Shown: positions 51,430 to 60,274, numbered from the stretch's first letter. The stretch: 64,000 bases of DNA from Rhodoplanes sp. Z2-YC6860 (GCF_001579845.1 NZ_CP007440.1:4858029-4922028), one strand, 5' to 3'. Translations and numbers: made by a program. Notes: generated from the sequence alone by a model not told the origin.

Positions 51430-53061
51430 ATGACAACGGCCACAGCAACAGACTATAGCACATCGACAAAGATGACGTCCGAGCAGCGGATGGTCATCTT
51501 CGCCTCATCACTTGGCACCGTGTTCGAGTGGTACGACTTCTACATTTACGGCACGCTCGGCGTGTTCCTCGCGAAATACTTCTTCTCGAACGTGCCGGCG
51601 AACGTCGGCTTTATTTTTGCGCTGCTCGCCTTCGCGGCCGGCTTCGCGGTGCGGCCGTTCGGCGCGCTGATCTTCGGACGCATCGGCGACATGATCGGCC
51701 GCAAGTACACCTTCCTCGTCACCATGTCGCTGATGGGCGTCGGCACCTTCTTCATCGGCGTTCTGCCCGGTTATGAGAGCTGGGGCCTCGCCGCGCCGAT
51801 CGTGCTGATCGCACTGCGTCTCGTGCAGGGCCTCGCGCTCGGCGGCGAGTACGGCGGCGCTGCGATTTACGTTGCCGAGCACGCGCCCAAGAACAAGCGT
51901 GGTTTCTACACCTCTTGGATCCAAACCACGGCAACGCTCGGCCTGTTCATGGCGCTGCTGCTCATCCTCGGCATCCGCACCGCGATGGGCGAGCAGGCGT
52001 TCGGCGAATGGGGCTGGCGCATTCCCTTCCTGCTCTCCGCCGTGTTGCTCGCGGTGTCGATCTGGATCCGGCTCAAGCTCAACGAGTCGCCGCTGTTCCA
52101 GAAGATGGTCGCGGAAGGCAAGACCTCGAAGCGTCCGCTGACCGAGGCCTTCGGTCAGTGGTCGAACGCCAAGATCGCGATCCTCGCGCTGCTCGGCGCC
52201 ACCGCCGGCGAAGCCGTGGTGTGGTACGGCGGTCAGTTCTACGCGCTGTTCTTCCTCACCCAGACGCTGAAGGTGAACGCCGTCGACGCCCAGATCATGG
52301 TGGCGATTGCGCTTCTCATCGGCACGCCGTGCTTCATCCTGTTCGGCTGGCTATCCGACAAGATCGGCCGCAAGCCGATCATGATGGCGGGCTTCGCGCT
52401 CGCGGCCGTGACCTACTTCCCGATCTTCCAGACGCTGACCCACTTCGCCAACCCGAAGCTGGAAGCAGCGCTGGCGGCCTCGCCGGTGGTCGTCACCGCC
52501 GATCCGTCGGAGTGCTCGTTCCAGTTCAAGGCGACGGGCACCGAGACGTTCACCACGGGTTGCGACCGCATCAAGGCCGCGCTCGTCGGCCTGTCGGTGA
52601 ACTACAGCAACGTCGAGGCGCCGAAAGGCACCAAGGCCAGCGTGAAGATCGGCGATACCAATCTCGCGTCTGACGCCGCCAACCTGCCGGCGGCCATCGC
52701 CGCCGCGGTCAAGAACCACGGCTATCCGGCCGCGGCCGATCCGAACGAGATCAACCGGCCGATGACCATCCTGTTCCTCACCATCCTGGTGATCTACGTG
52801 ACGATGGTCTACGGCCCGATCGCGGCCTGGCTGGTCGAACTGTTCCCGACCCGCATCCGCTACACCGGCCTGTCGCTGCCCTATCACATCGGCAACGGCT
52901 GGTTCGGCGGCTTCCTGCCGGCGACCGTGTTTGCGATCGTGGCCGCGACCGGAAACATCTATTCCGGTCTGTGGTACCCGATCATCGTGGCCTGCATGAG
53001 CTTCGTCGTGGCGCTGATCTTCCTGCCCGAAACGAAGGACCGCGACATCAGCCACATCTGA
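51430..53061 (+). CDS. MHS-family MFS transporter (ProP/ShiA-like)
   Basis: 543 residues, longer than usual because of a hydrophilic insert of about 110 residues (around 335-450) before the last segments; this insert contains two Cys (SECSFQFKATG, TTGCDRIK) and probably faces the periplasm. The signatures GTVFEWYDFYIYGTL and FGRIGDMIGRKYTFL are characteristic of the metabolite:H+ symporter group, which carries proline/betaine, shikimate, citrate or ketoglutarate. AAGGGGGG precedes the start. A strong terminator follows. Confidence 0.9.
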   Translation: MTTATATDYSTSTKMTSEQRMVIFASSLGTVFEWYDFYIYGTLGVFLAKYFFSNVPANVGFIFALLAFAAGFAVRPFGALIFGRIGDMIGRKYTFLVTMSLMGVGTFFIGVLPGYESWGLAAPIVLIALRLVQGLALGGEYGGAAIYVAEHAPKNKRGFYTSWIQTTATLGLFMALLLILGIRTAMGEQAFGEWGWRIPFLLSAVLLAVSIWIRLKLNESPLFQKMVAEGKTSKRPLTEAFGQWSNAKIAILALLGATAGEAVVWYGGQFYALFFLTQTLKVNAVDAQIMVAIALLIGTPCFILFGWLSDKIGRKPIMMAGFALAAVTYFPIFQTLTHFANPKLEAALAASPVVVTADPSECSFQFKATGTETFTTGCDRIKAALVGLSVNYSNVEAPKGTKASVKIGDTNLASDAANLPAAIAAAVKNHGYPAAADPNEINRPMTILFLTILVIYVTMVYGPIAAWLVELFPTRIRYTGLSLPYHIGNGWFGGFLPATVFAIVAATGNIYSGLWYPIIVACMSFVVALIFLPETKDRDISHI

Positions 53062-53107
53062 CCAAACGACATCGGGCGGCCCGCAGAGGCCGCCCGACCT
53101 GCCCATT

Positions 53108-53139
53108 GCGCCCCACGCTTACATGGGGCGCTTCTTTTT
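53108..53139 (+). terminator. Intrinsic terminator of the MHS transporter gene
   Basis: Stem GCGCCCCA/TGGGGCGC with an 8-nt loop followed by TTCTTTTTG. Another GC-rich hairpin (CGGGCGGCC/GGCCGCCCG, 53073-53096) lies just before it. Confidence 0.85.
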
Positions 53140-53143
53140 GCGC

Positions 53144-54169
53144 TTACACGCCGTGATAGGCGCGATACCAGGCAACGAAGCGCGCGACGCCGTCCTCGAT
53201 CGAGGTCGAGGGCCGGAAGCCCACGTCGCGCATCAGGTCGTCGACATCCGCGTAGGTCGCAGGCACATCGCCCGGCTGCATCGGCGCGAGCTCGCGCTGC
53301 GCCGGACGGCCGAGCGCCTTCTCGAGGAGATCGACCACGTAGGGCACGTCGTGCGGCTGGTTGTTGCCGATGTTATAGACGCGCCAGGGCGCATTGCTCG
53401 TCGCCGGGTTCGGATGGTTGCCCGACCAGGCCGGATCGGGCACGGCCGGCCGCTCGATCAGACGGACCACCGACTCCACCACATCGTCGACGTAAGTGAA
53501 GTCGCGCCGCATCTTGCCGTGGTTGAACAGCCGGATCGGCTTTCCCTCCATGATGGCCTTGGCGAAGATCCACATCGCCATGTCGGGACGGCCCCAGGGC
53601 CCGTACACCGTGAAGAAGCGCAGTCCGGTCGTCGGCACCCGGAACAGGTGCGAATACGAATGCGCCATCAGCTCGTTGGCCTTTTTCGACGCCGCATAAA
53701 GGCTGACCGGATGGTCGACGGTGTCGAGAACGCTGAACGGGAGTTTGGTGTTGGCGCCGTAGACCGACGACGACGACGCGTAAAGAAGATGCCGGCAACC
53801 GTGGTGGCGGCTGCCTTCCAGCACGTTGATGAAGCCCTGCAGGTTGGCGTCGACATAAGCGTGCGGATCCTGCAGCGAATAGCGCACGCCGGCCTGCGCC
53901 GCGAGGTGTACCACGTGGGGAAACTTTTCGGCCTTGAACAGGGCTGCGGTTTCGGCACGGTCGGCCAGATCGAGCCTGACGAAACGGAAGCCGTTGCGCT
54001 TCTCAAGCTCCTTCAGCCGGTCCTCTTTGAGCTTCGGATCGTAATAGGGCGTGAGGTTGTCGACACCGATCACCTGCCGGCCTTCGTCGAGGAGCCGCCG
54101 CGACACATGCGAGCCGATGAAGCCCGCGGCGCCCGTCACCAAAACCGGATGCTCGCTCACAGCCGCCAC
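53144..54169 (-). CDS. UDP-glucuronate 4-epimerase-type NAD-dependent epimerase
   Basis: 341 residues. The Rossmann start is VLVTGAAGFIGSHVSRRLL, the catalytic set is SSSSVYG with YAASKKANE (YxxxK), and the segments TTGLRFFTVYGPWGRPDM and PFSVLDTVDHPVSLYA match the LspL/Cap1J group that interconverts UDP-glucuronate and UDP-galacturonate. Its start overlaps the end of the nucleotide-sugar dehydrogenase gene by 13 bp, so the pair supplies uronic-acid sugar nucleotides for capsule, exopolysaccharide or O-antigen. No glycosyltransferase is adjacent. Confidence 0.9.
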   Translation of the reverse strand: MAAVSEHPVLVTGAAGFIGSHVSRRLLDEGRQVIGVDNLTPYYDPKLKEDRLKELEKRNGFRFVRLDLADRAETAALFKAEKFPHVVHLAAQAGVRYSLQDPHAYVDANLQGFINVLEGSRHHGCRHLLYASSSSVYGANTKLPFSVLDTVDHPVSLYAASKKANELMAHSYSHLFRVPTTGLRFFTVYGPWGRPDMAMWIFAKAIMEGKPIRLFNHGKMRRDFTYVDDVVESVVRLIERPAVPDPAWSGNHPNPATSNAPWRVYNIGNNQPHDVPYVVDLLEKALGRPAQRELAPMQPGDVPATYADVDDLMRDVGFRPSTSIEDGVARFVAWYRAYHGV

Positions 54170-55440
54170 AGATCGATCCCTTCAGGCTTGGCCGCGCGAT
54201 CGAGCATGCCGCGCACGTCGAACACGAGCCCTGCCCCGCCGCGCAAAAGCCGCTGAACCAGCCGCCAATTTTCACGCACATAGGGCTCGTGCGCCACGGC
54301 GACAACCACCGCGTCGGCGGGTTGAAGCGCCGCCATCGGCGTGAGCGCGATGCCGTATTCGTGTTTCGTCTCGTCAGCGATCGCCAGCGGGTCGTGCACC
54401 TGCACGGTGACGCCGCTCGCCTGAAGCTCGCGGACGATATCGGCGACCTTGGAGTTGCGCGTGTCCGGCACGTTCTCCTTGAAGGTCATGCCGAGCACCG
54501 TCACCGTTGCGTCTCTGACGCCGCGGCGGAACAGCGAGCGGACGCATTCCAGCGCCACGCGCTTGCCGACGCCGTCATTGATGCGGCGGCCGGCGAGGAT
54601 CACCTGCGGCTGGTAGCCGGCCTTCTCGGCGCGGTGCGTCAGATAATACGGATCGACGCCGATGCAGTGGCCGCCGACGAGCCCCGGCACGAAGGGCAGA
54701 AAATTCCATTTGGTGCGGGCGGCGGCCAGCACATCGCCGGTGTCGATGTGCAGCACCTCGCAGATCGCCGACAGCTCGTTCATGAAGGCGATGTTGAGAT
54801 CGCGCTGCGAGTTTTCGATCACCTTAGCGGCTTCGGCGACTTTGATCGAAGGCGCACGATGCACGCCGGCCTTCACCACGGAGCCATAAACGTCGGCGAT
54901 CAGATCAAGGGTTTTCTCGTCGAAGCCCGACACCACCTTGACGATGTTCTCAAAGCGATGCGCCTTGTCGCCCGGATTGATGCGCTCGGGCGAATAGCCG
55001 ATGGAAAAATCCTTGCCGACCTTGAGCCCGGATACCTGCTCCAGGACCGGTACGCAGTCCTCCTCGACCGCGCCGGGATAGACCGTCGACTCGTAAACCA
55101 CTACGCCGCCCCGCTTCAGCGCCGCGCCAACCGTGCGCGAGGCTGCGAGCATTGCCGTCAGGTCGGGCTGATGCGCTGCGTCGACCGGCGTCGGCACCGT
55201 GACGATGAAAAAGTCGCAACCCGAAAGCGCCGCGGCATCGCTTTCGTAGCGCAAGGTCGGATGATGCAGGTCGGACGGCTCGATCTCGCGGCTCCTGTCG
55301 CGGCCCGCGCGCAGTTCCTCGATCCGGCTCTTGTCGATGTCGAAGCCCAACACCGGCACGCCGCTGCGGGCAAACGCGACCGCAACCGGCAGGCCGACAT
55401 AGCCCAGCCCGATCACCGCAATCTTGCGTCCGTGTGCCAC
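54157..55440 (-). CDS. Nucleotide-sugar 6-dehydrogenase (TviB/WbpO-like)
   Basis: 427 residues. The NAD site is AVIGLGYVGLPVAVAFA, followed by the family segments TVPTPVDAAHQPDL, ESTVYPGAVEEDCVP and GYSPERINPGD. The catalytic Cys lies in GGHCIGVDPYYLTHRAEKAG, the form typical of the UDP-HexNAc dehydrogenases (TviB, WbpA/O) rather than UDP-glucose dehydrogenase. It oxidises C6 to a uronic acid in two NAD steps. It is the first gene of a pair with the overlapping epimerase. Whether the substrate is UDP-GlcNAc, UDP-GalNAc or UDP-glucose cannot be fixed; the epimerase partner argues for a hexuronic acid product. Confidence 0.9.
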   Translation of the reverse strand: MAHGRKIAVIGLGYVGLPVAVAFARSGVPVLGFDIDKSRIEELRAGRDRSREIEPSDLHHPTLRYESDAAALSGCDFFIVTVPTPVDAAHQPDLTAMLAASRTVGAALKRGGVVVYESTVYPGAVEEDCVPVLEQVSGLKVGKDFSIGYSPERINPGDKAHRFENIVKVVSGFDEKTLDLIADVYGSVVKAGVHRAPSIKVAEAAKVIENSQRDLNIAFMNELSAICEVLHIDTGDVLAAARTKWNFLPFVPGLVGGHCIGVDPYYLTHRAEKAGYQPQVILAGRRINDGVGKRVALECVRSLFRRGVRDATVTVLGMTFKENVPDTRNSKVADIVRELQASGVTVQVHDPLAIADETKHEYGIALTPMAALQPADAVVVAVAHEPYVRENWRLVQRLLRGGAGLVFDVRGMLDRAAKPEGIDLWRL

Positions 55441-55643
55441 GATGGTCCCTTATCGGCCCCGGCGCCGCAGCGCGGCCCCGCCGGTGCTTATCCGGACCAG
55501 CCCCCGGGAAGTCAACGGCCAGGCGCCCGCAACCAGCGCAAGCCATGGAAATCGCGCCGGAATTCGCAATCGCCCGCCCGGGCAGGCGGCCCCATACAGG
55601 CAGTGGCAAAATCGACAGGATCGGGTAGTAAGAGAGTCGGAGC

Positions 55644-55718
55644 GCCGGGCTAGCTCAGCGGTAGAGCAGCGGTTTTGTAAACCGAAGGTCGGGGGTTCAA
55701 TCCCCTCGCCCGGCACCA
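55644..55718 (+). tRNA. tRNA-Thr (TGT)
   Basis: Acceptor GCCGGGC/GCCCGGC, anticodon loop TTTGTAA with anticodon TGT, T-arm GGGGGTTCAATCCCC, encoded CCA. 75 nt. Confidence 0.96.
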
Positions 55719-56306
55719 CAGTTTCCCGCGAATTATCGGCATTTTTCTCGCCTTTCCCGCTTCGGCATACGCGGCATAGGCGGCACGCAGCAGCGGTTTT
55801 GCCAGACACAAAAACCGCAACATTCGTTCTCGGATAGTTCGCCTCATTCGAACGCCTCCTGCATGCCAAAGAGGACAGCCCTCGGCTTGCGTACTTGCTT
55901 GCCAAAAATGGGCGAGCTGGCAGCCGGAGCCACCACTCTCAATGGAAGTTTGCACCAACAAGTGCGAGGACCATTGCTATCCGCGCCCGGTGAAATTGCT
56001 CATCCCGCAATCGTCGTCGAAGAGACCTGCAACTGTCCCGCGAAATTTTACCGCGCGACCGTCGGCCACTCTTTACGAACCGACAAATTTTCGCGGCGTG
56101 ACCAACGTCACGCTGGAACGATTTTCCCGTTTGCGAATTGATAGGTCAGTACGAGCAAGTGCCCCTCCCCCGAGAGCTTGCTCGGAACAAGACCCCGCCA
56201 CCCTCCGTGTGCGGGGTCTTCTAATTTTTTGGCTTTGGCGGCAGATCGCTTCACTCACGTTGAGTGCGTTGCCGAATTCCTTCCGGCGAATGCAGTCCCG
56301 GCGAGC
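55719..56306. other. Long stretch without a convincing gene
   Basis: Short overlapping open frames exist on both strands (for example 55863-56141 plus), but codon usage is indistinct and nothing is recognised. The only firm signal is a plus-strand terminator at 56189-56233, which implies some transcript, perhaps a small RNA, ends there. Confidence 0.4.
56189..56233 (+). terminator. Intrinsic terminator
   Basis: Stem AAGACCCCGC/GCGGGGTCTT with loop CACCCTCCGTGT, followed by CTAATTTTTT. No clear gene ends just upstream. The right half is nearly identical to the terminator at 57475-57509. Confidence 0.85.
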
Positions 56307-56624
56307 CTATGCGATGCGGAAGTCTTCCTTTTTGAGCTTCGTCCCCTTCATCTCTTCCTTCATCCAGCGCGGCTCTTGACCGCGTCCGGACCAGGTGAGC
56401 TTCGGATCTTTCTTGCTGCAGAATTGAGGGGCGACCTTGCGGCCCGCCATCTTGGATTTACGACCCGGCTTGGTCTCGGTCCCTGTCAGATGCGCGAGCT
56501 GTTTACGAAGTTCAGAAGCACGGCTCGATATGGCGTCAGCCACTTCGTCTCGCAGCTTGAACAGCGCATCGATCGACATAGCCGCAAGTGGAGCGTCTTT
56601 TGGTTTACGCCTACGCTTAGACAT
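56307..56624 (-). CDS. H-NS/HvrA-family nucleoid protein
   Basis: 105 residues. A basic N-tail (SKRRRKPKD), an oligomerisation helix (IDALFKLRDEVADAISSRASE) and the C-terminal AT-hook-like DNA-binding motif (DPKLTWSGRGQEPRWMKEEM) are visible. Such proteins bridge AT-rich DNA and silence acquired genes; HvrA in phototrophs also tunes metabolic genes. The start at 56624 has CTGGAG upstream. A close paralogue lies at 61909-62208; both end MKGTKLKKE(D/S)FRI. Upstream DNA is AT-rich relative to the window, consistent with autoregulation. Confidence 0.9.
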   Translation of the reverse strand: MSKRRRKPKDAPLAAMSIDALFKLRDEVADAISSRASELRKQLAHLTGTETKPGRKSKMAGRKVAPQFCSKKDPKLTWSGRGQEPRWMKEEMKGTKLKKEDFRIA

Positions 56625-57036
56625 CAAGTTCTCCAGGTTGCGCGAATTTCTGTCAGCGTAAGGTATGCTTTCAATTCGTCGAGTGTCCCTCCTCCATTCA
56701 GATGAGCTTTTACACAGGACGGCCGATATTCACGTCCGCTCCCCGTGAGATCGTCTTTGCGATCTCGAGTCAGTGTATTCCTAACGCTCAAATTTGGAGT
56801 TCGACTAATGCGGACTTGCAACGAGCGCGTCGTGTTCAAGACTCGCCAAAGTCATCGCGTTCTTTTCGAGTGAAGAGACTGATTTGCAACCTTTGATCGT
56901 GGGCGATCACTCTTGGCGTTCGCGACCTTCCCCGCGACAGGATCAGGTTGAGCACGGCCGAAGAGCAGCAAAATTATATACATTCCTGCTTTGTGCTTTA
57001 ACCATGTGACGAGTTCTATCGAAACTCGATGACCGG
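56625..57036. other. AT-rich intergenic region, nothing firm
   Basis: Contains the H-NS promoter on the minus strand. Weak open frames (56624-56839 minus, 56702-56896 plus) give unfamiliar peptides and no ribosome sites. Base composition is lower in GC than flanking genes. Confidence 0.4.
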
Positions 57037-57339
57037 TTGTGCGCATATCCGCCGGCAAGTGTATTGGGTGAAAGTTTGCATTCGAAAGAGATCGAGCAGT
57101 TCATCGCCATTTCGCGAAAGCATCTGGCGGATGCATATATCAAGATCGCGTCGGAGCCCCTGACGCCATCAGAGCAGTCCACGATGTGGTCGCTCATTCG
57201 CGGCGTGGAAGCCGCCATGAAGCTGTGCGGCGTTTCGCTCGAAGATGAACTTGAGCAGTTGGACCGTGACCTGGAGGACCTTCTTCGTCCAAGCAAGCGG
57301 GCACATGAAATTCGAGAGCCGACGGAATTTTTGTTCTGA
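57037..57339 (+). CDS. Small helical protein of unknown function
   Basis: Up to 100 residues, start uncertain: TTG at 57037, TTG at 57064 or TTG at 57076 (with GGTGAAAG upstream). The product is predicted mostly helical, with an acidic C-half (EDELEQLDRDLEDLLRP). One Cys, no membrane segment, no known domain. A terminator at 57475 lies 135 bp downstream. Absence of an ATG lowers confidence, but composition is protein-like. Confidence 0.5.
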   Translation: MCAYPPASVLGESLHSKEIEQFIAISRKHLADAYIKIASEPLTPSEQSTMWSLIRGVEAAMKLCGVSLEDELEQLDRDLEDLLRPSKRAHEIREPTEFLF

Positions 57340-57474
57340 GCCTTGCGGCCGTTCAGACCGCCGGCGCACCCGGTCCTCGTCTGACAGGGACACCACCCTC
57401 CACCAATTCCAAATCACGGAGCTTCACCGCGGAAGGGCCTCGTGATTTACACACGCCATTCCCGTCTTCACCTC

Positions 57475-57509
57475 AGGCCCCGCCTCTCCGTGTGCGGGGC
57501 CTTCTTTTT
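57475..57509 (+). terminator. Intrinsic terminator
   Basis: Stem AGGCCCCGC/GCGGGGCCT with loop CTCTCCGTGT followed by TCTTTTT. Nearly repeats the 56189 terminator (shared CTCCGTGTGCGGGG plus CTTCT). Confidence 0.85.
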
Positions 57510-57549
57510 GGTCTGTGCGATCGAGCGCTGGAGATAGGTCAGCCTACGC

Positions 57550-57816
57550 ATGGTTCGTTCAAGGAAGCTGTCCTTCACCATGGCGATGCTTGCTTCGACC
57601 CCCGTCATTCACACGGCAGGAACTTTTGCTATTTTTCGTCCCATGATCCCCTGGGACTTCGACGGACGCTTGCTCGGCCGTTTCAGAGAGTGGCTCAACC
57701 GCACTCCCGGAAATAATTGGGATGAAGCCTCGTCCATCGCGAAAGTCGGGCGTGTGGTCCTCATTGCTTTGGCGTTGGCCATCATGGTTGGAGTGCCGAT
57801 CTATCTCTTCACTTAG
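57550..57816 (+). CDS. Small single-span membrane protein of unknown function
   Basis: 88 residues from the ATG at 57550; an ATG at 57643 would give 57. The C-terminus is one membrane helix (VGRVVLIALALAIMVGVPIYLF). Before it, DFDGRLLGRFREWLNRTPG is amphipathic. GGAGATAGG precedes the first ATG but a few bases farther than ideal. Function unknown. Confidence 0.5.
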   Translation: MVRSRKLSFTMAMLASTPVIHTAGTFAIFRPMIPWDFDGRLLGRFREWLNRTPGNNWDEASSIAKVGRVVLIALALAIMVGVPIYLFT

Positions 57817-57911
57817 TCGGCAAGATTTTCTCGCAACTCACAACCAACGTCGTCTTCCTCATTGGTTAGGTTTGCGAACTCGACGCTCGCGATGCGGACA
57901 AACGCGCACCG

Positions 57912-58676
57912 TCAATGCGGCATCAGCCCCGGAGCAAACCCGAGATCCGTCCAGATCGCCGCAGCCTCCGGCGTCGTCAGGCTTGCGACGAACGCCCGCG
58001 CGATGTCCGGCTCTTGTGCATTGTTCAGCACACCGGCCGTGAACGGCTCCCGATCTTGCAGGGGACGCGGCAGAGTGCCGGCAAACTTCAAGCCGGGTGT
58101 GGTGACGATCGCGCTCTTGAAGGTGATGCCAAGAGCCGCTTCACCGTTCGCCACCTTCACGACGACGAGATGACTGCCGGCCACCAGCACCGCTTTGCGC
58201 GCCACTTCATCGGCCATACCGATCTCGGCGAGCGCGCGGCCCAGATACTGGCCGAACGCGCCACCGCTCTTGGGGTCCGTATAGGAAATCGACGGCGCGG
58301 CGTGCAGCGCAGCCTTGAACGCCTCGAGGGTGGTCACGTCCGGCGTCGGTGAGTCGGCCCGGACGCCGACGCCCGCCAGGCTCGCTGCGACCGGCACCGG
58401 TTTGTCCAACAGGCCGGCGCCAGCCAGTGCCACCTTGCCCTGCTCCGGCAACACGATGGCATCGGCCGGCTTGCCGGCCTTGATGTCGGCGAGGATCGGC
58501 CCGGTCAGGCCGTAGCTGACAGTGATCTTGTGGCCCGTGGCCCGCGTAAATGTCTGCGCCAGGCGATCGAGCGGATCTTTCACCGCAACGGCGGCAAGCA
58601 CGCGGATTTCGCCGGCCGTGGCGTGTCCGATGTTCACCGCAAGCAAGACCAGCGTGACGACGACATTTCGGAGCAT
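57912..58676 (-). CDS. ModA-like extracellular substrate-binding protein
   Basis: 254 residues with a signal peptide (VVVTLVLLAVNIGHATAG). The core is EIRVLAAVAVKDPLDRLAQ and SYGLTGPILADIKAGKPADAIVLP, the molybdate-binding-protein pattern, followed by GAFGQYLGRALAEIG. No ModB or ModC gene is adjacent, and the usual anion-binding residues differ, so it may bind another oxyanion or organic anion. The start at 58676 has GGGG upstream. It follows the Smr gene by 113 bp on the same strand. Confidence 0.8.
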   Translation of the reverse strand: MLRNVVVTLVLLAVNIGHATAGEIRVLAAVAVKDPLDRLAQTFTRATGHKITVSYGLTGPILADIKAGKPADAIVLPEQGKVALAGAGLLDKPVPVAASLAGVGVRADSPTPDVTTLEAFKAALHAAPSISYTDPKSGGAFGQYLGRALAEIGMADEVARKAVLVAGSHLVVVKVANGEAALGITFKSAIVTTPGLKFAGTLPRPLQDREPFTAGVLNNAQEPDIARAFVASLTTPEAAAIWTDLGFAPGLMPH

Positions 58677-58789
58677 GCGGTTGGTCCCCTCTCGGCCGTC
58701 CCCAAGGCCCAGTTCAACTGAACGGCAGCAGTCTTGCAAACCGTTGGCTTGGCCTGCTGGGCCACCGGCGCCGACTTGGCGCCCTCGCC

Positions 58790-59134
58790 TCACCGAAACC
58801 TCGGCTCAGGCAGGATGTCCGGATCCAACGCCGCTCGTGACGGCGATGGGTTTGCTTTCAGCTTGACGGTCGTTTCGCCCCAGCGACGGCAATCGAGCGT
58901 CGTGTACTTGATCCACTGGCGCAGCAACACGCTGTGCCGAAACCGCCGCCGCAGGGCGAGACCAAAGTATCCCGTCTTGGTGTTGTAAAAGCCCGGCGAG
59001 CGGCCTCGCGCTCTGCCATGCCCGTGGATCAGGCAGAGGCGATCGGCGCCCGTCTCCCACGCTTGCTGAACGATCTTCGTCAGCACGTCGCCCACGATAT
59101 CGTCTGGATGATGGCCGTGGAGATCGATGTTCAT
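58790..59134 (-). CDS. Smr-domain protein
   Basis: 114 residues. Smr motifs are IDLHGHHPDD at the N-terminus and LIHGHGRARG in the middle; Smr domains nick or bind nucleic acid. Here the domain is free, without a MutS core. The start at 59134 begins exactly at the domain. It lies 4 bp after the upstream membrane-protein gene, so translation is probably coupled. Confidence 0.85.
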   Translation of the reverse strand: MNIDLHGHHPDDIVGDVLTKIVQQAWETGADRLCLIHGHGRARGRSPGFYNTKTGYFGLALRRRFRHSVLLRQWIKYTTLDCRRWGETTVKLKANPSPSRAALDPDILPEPRFR

Positions 59135-59138
59135 TGTC

Positions 59139-59453
59139 TTACGGCTTCCGGGCCGCCACGGCCAAAATTCCGATATGCACGGCGGCGATGATGATCGAGG
59201 CAAGCAAGAGTCCGATCTCCGGGCCGTGGACCCTCTCCGGCGTATAAGTCATGGCGAAATAGATCAGAAGCCGCACCATCAGGGCCAGCGCCACCATTCC
59301 CCACATCGCGACACGCTTCGGTGCGTACCAGGTCGGCTTTCCGTCAAAGCCCCATTGCATGGCAATCCGCCCGCCGACCTTCGGCGCGAAATAGAGATTG
59401 GCCCCGATCATGACGGCGAGCGCGGCGAGGAAAGCCAGGTCGGCTGCGAGCAT
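59139..59453 (-). CDS. Small membrane protein, DUF1648-like
   Basis: 104 residues with three or so membrane segments (LAFLAALAVMIGANLYF, MVALALMVRLLIYFAM, IIIAAVHIGILAVAA). The first loop IAMQWGFDGKPTWYAPKRV resembles the DUF1648 motif seen in SdpI-like proteins. It is 4 bp upstream of the Smr gene. Confidence 0.7.
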   Translation of the reverse strand: MLAADLAFLAALAVMIGANLYFAPKVGGRIAMQWGFDGKPTWYAPKRVAMWGMVALALMVRLLIYFAMTYTPERVHGPEIGLLLASIIIAAVHIGILAVAARKP

Positions 59454-59552
59454 TCAGGGTCTCCGGCGTACCGTTTCAAACTCCGCATGCCCCGGAATCG
59501 GATATTTACCGATGGAACCAACAGAGTTTACGACATCTTAACGACTTGATTC

Positions 59553-59577
59553 GCATTCTCCGCAAAACGGAGAATGC
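59553..59577 (+). promoter_or_regulatory. Perfect hairpin covering a ribosome binding site
   Basis: GCATTCTCCG-caaaa-CGGAGAATGC, a 10-bp perfect stem. The right arm contains the GGAG of the gene starting at 59579, one base after the stem. Confidence 0.75.
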
Positions 59578-59578
59578 G

Positions 59579-59929
59579 ATGCGCGCCTATCAGCTTCCGG
59601 TTGAAGAGCCCTGCCCCGTTCCCGAACCCCTCCTGGGGGACCTTTATCGCGCGAACCCCGAAGGGCTCGCCACATTGGTCCGGACCATACCCGCCACCAG
59701 CCGGGCGCTGCTCGCGCTCTATTGCTTCAAGCGGGTGCACTTGAAATCCATCGCGCTTGCGCTCGCCGAAACCTGCAGCAAGGACGATCTCATCGTTCAT
59801 GGCGGCGACTACGGTGCCGACCTCTACGAACGCGCGCGGCGTGCACCGCCGGTCGTCGAACAGCGCCCGAAGATCAGCCTGTCGCGCGGCGCGCTGATGA
59901 AGGTCGTGGTCGATCAGGATCTGATCTGA
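59579..59929 (+). CDS. Small cytoplasmic protein of unknown function
   Basis: 116 residues, no membrane segment or signal. It contains LARTIPATSRALLALYCFK-like sequence (LVRTIPATSRALLALYCFK) and HGGDYGADLYERARRAPP. The ribosome site GGAG lies within a perfect 10-bp hairpin, which would limit initiation unless opened. Family not recognised. It is divergent from the membrane/Smr/ModA genes and convergent with the next small gene. Confidence 0.6.
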   Translation: MRAYQLPVEEPCPVPEPLLGDLYRANPEGLATLVRTIPATSRALLALYCFKRVHLKSIALALAETCSKDDLIVHGGDYGADLYERARRAPPVVEQRPKISLSRGALMKVVVDQDLI

Positions 59930-59960
59930 CCCAATCCGGATTTTCAGGATTTCGCCTGCG

Positions 59961-60203
59961 TTATTCCGCAGCGATCGATTGCGTGCGCCGGCCGACTGGC
60001 GTGATGGTCCAATCCCACCACGCGAATTCGAGCCGGAAGTTCCAGCCTTCGAGCACACAGCCATAGGCAGTGCCATCTGGCCCGCGCGGAAATTTCCGGT
60101 CGCTCGGGCCGCTCAGCGTTCCAACGAAGCTGTACTTGCCGTTGCGGACGCGCACGCGCCGCCCGAGCAGCGCCGCCACCTCATCGTCTTCGAGCGAATG
60201 CAC
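59961..60203 (-). CDS. Small protein of unknown function
   Basis: 80 residues. A compact basic start (LLGRRVRVRNGKYSFVGTL) followed by a Trp-rich end (EGWNFRLEFAWWDWTITPVG). It could be a small beta barrel. No family recognised and the ribosome site is weak. Convergent with the preceding gene. Confidence 0.5.
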   Translation of the reverse strand: MHSLEDDEVAALLGRRVRVRNGKYSFVGTLSGPSDRKFPRGPDGTAYGCVLEGWNFRLEFAWWDWTITPVGRRTQSIAAE

Positions 60204-60274
60204 GACTTAAACCTGCACCGTCAGCCTTTCAGCTTCAGCGGTACTATGTGAAGGAAATAAATCCAGCGGAGCGT

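Noticed and set aside
55863-56141. 92-codon plus-strand frame before a terminator
   Set aside because: Codon usage unlike neighbours, an equally good overlapping frame exists, no ribosome site; kept only as a possible small-RNA region.
58790-59134. Truncated MutS2
   Set aside because: Stand-alone Smr proteins are common; the start is at the domain boundary with a coupled upstream gene, and no MutS remains nearby.
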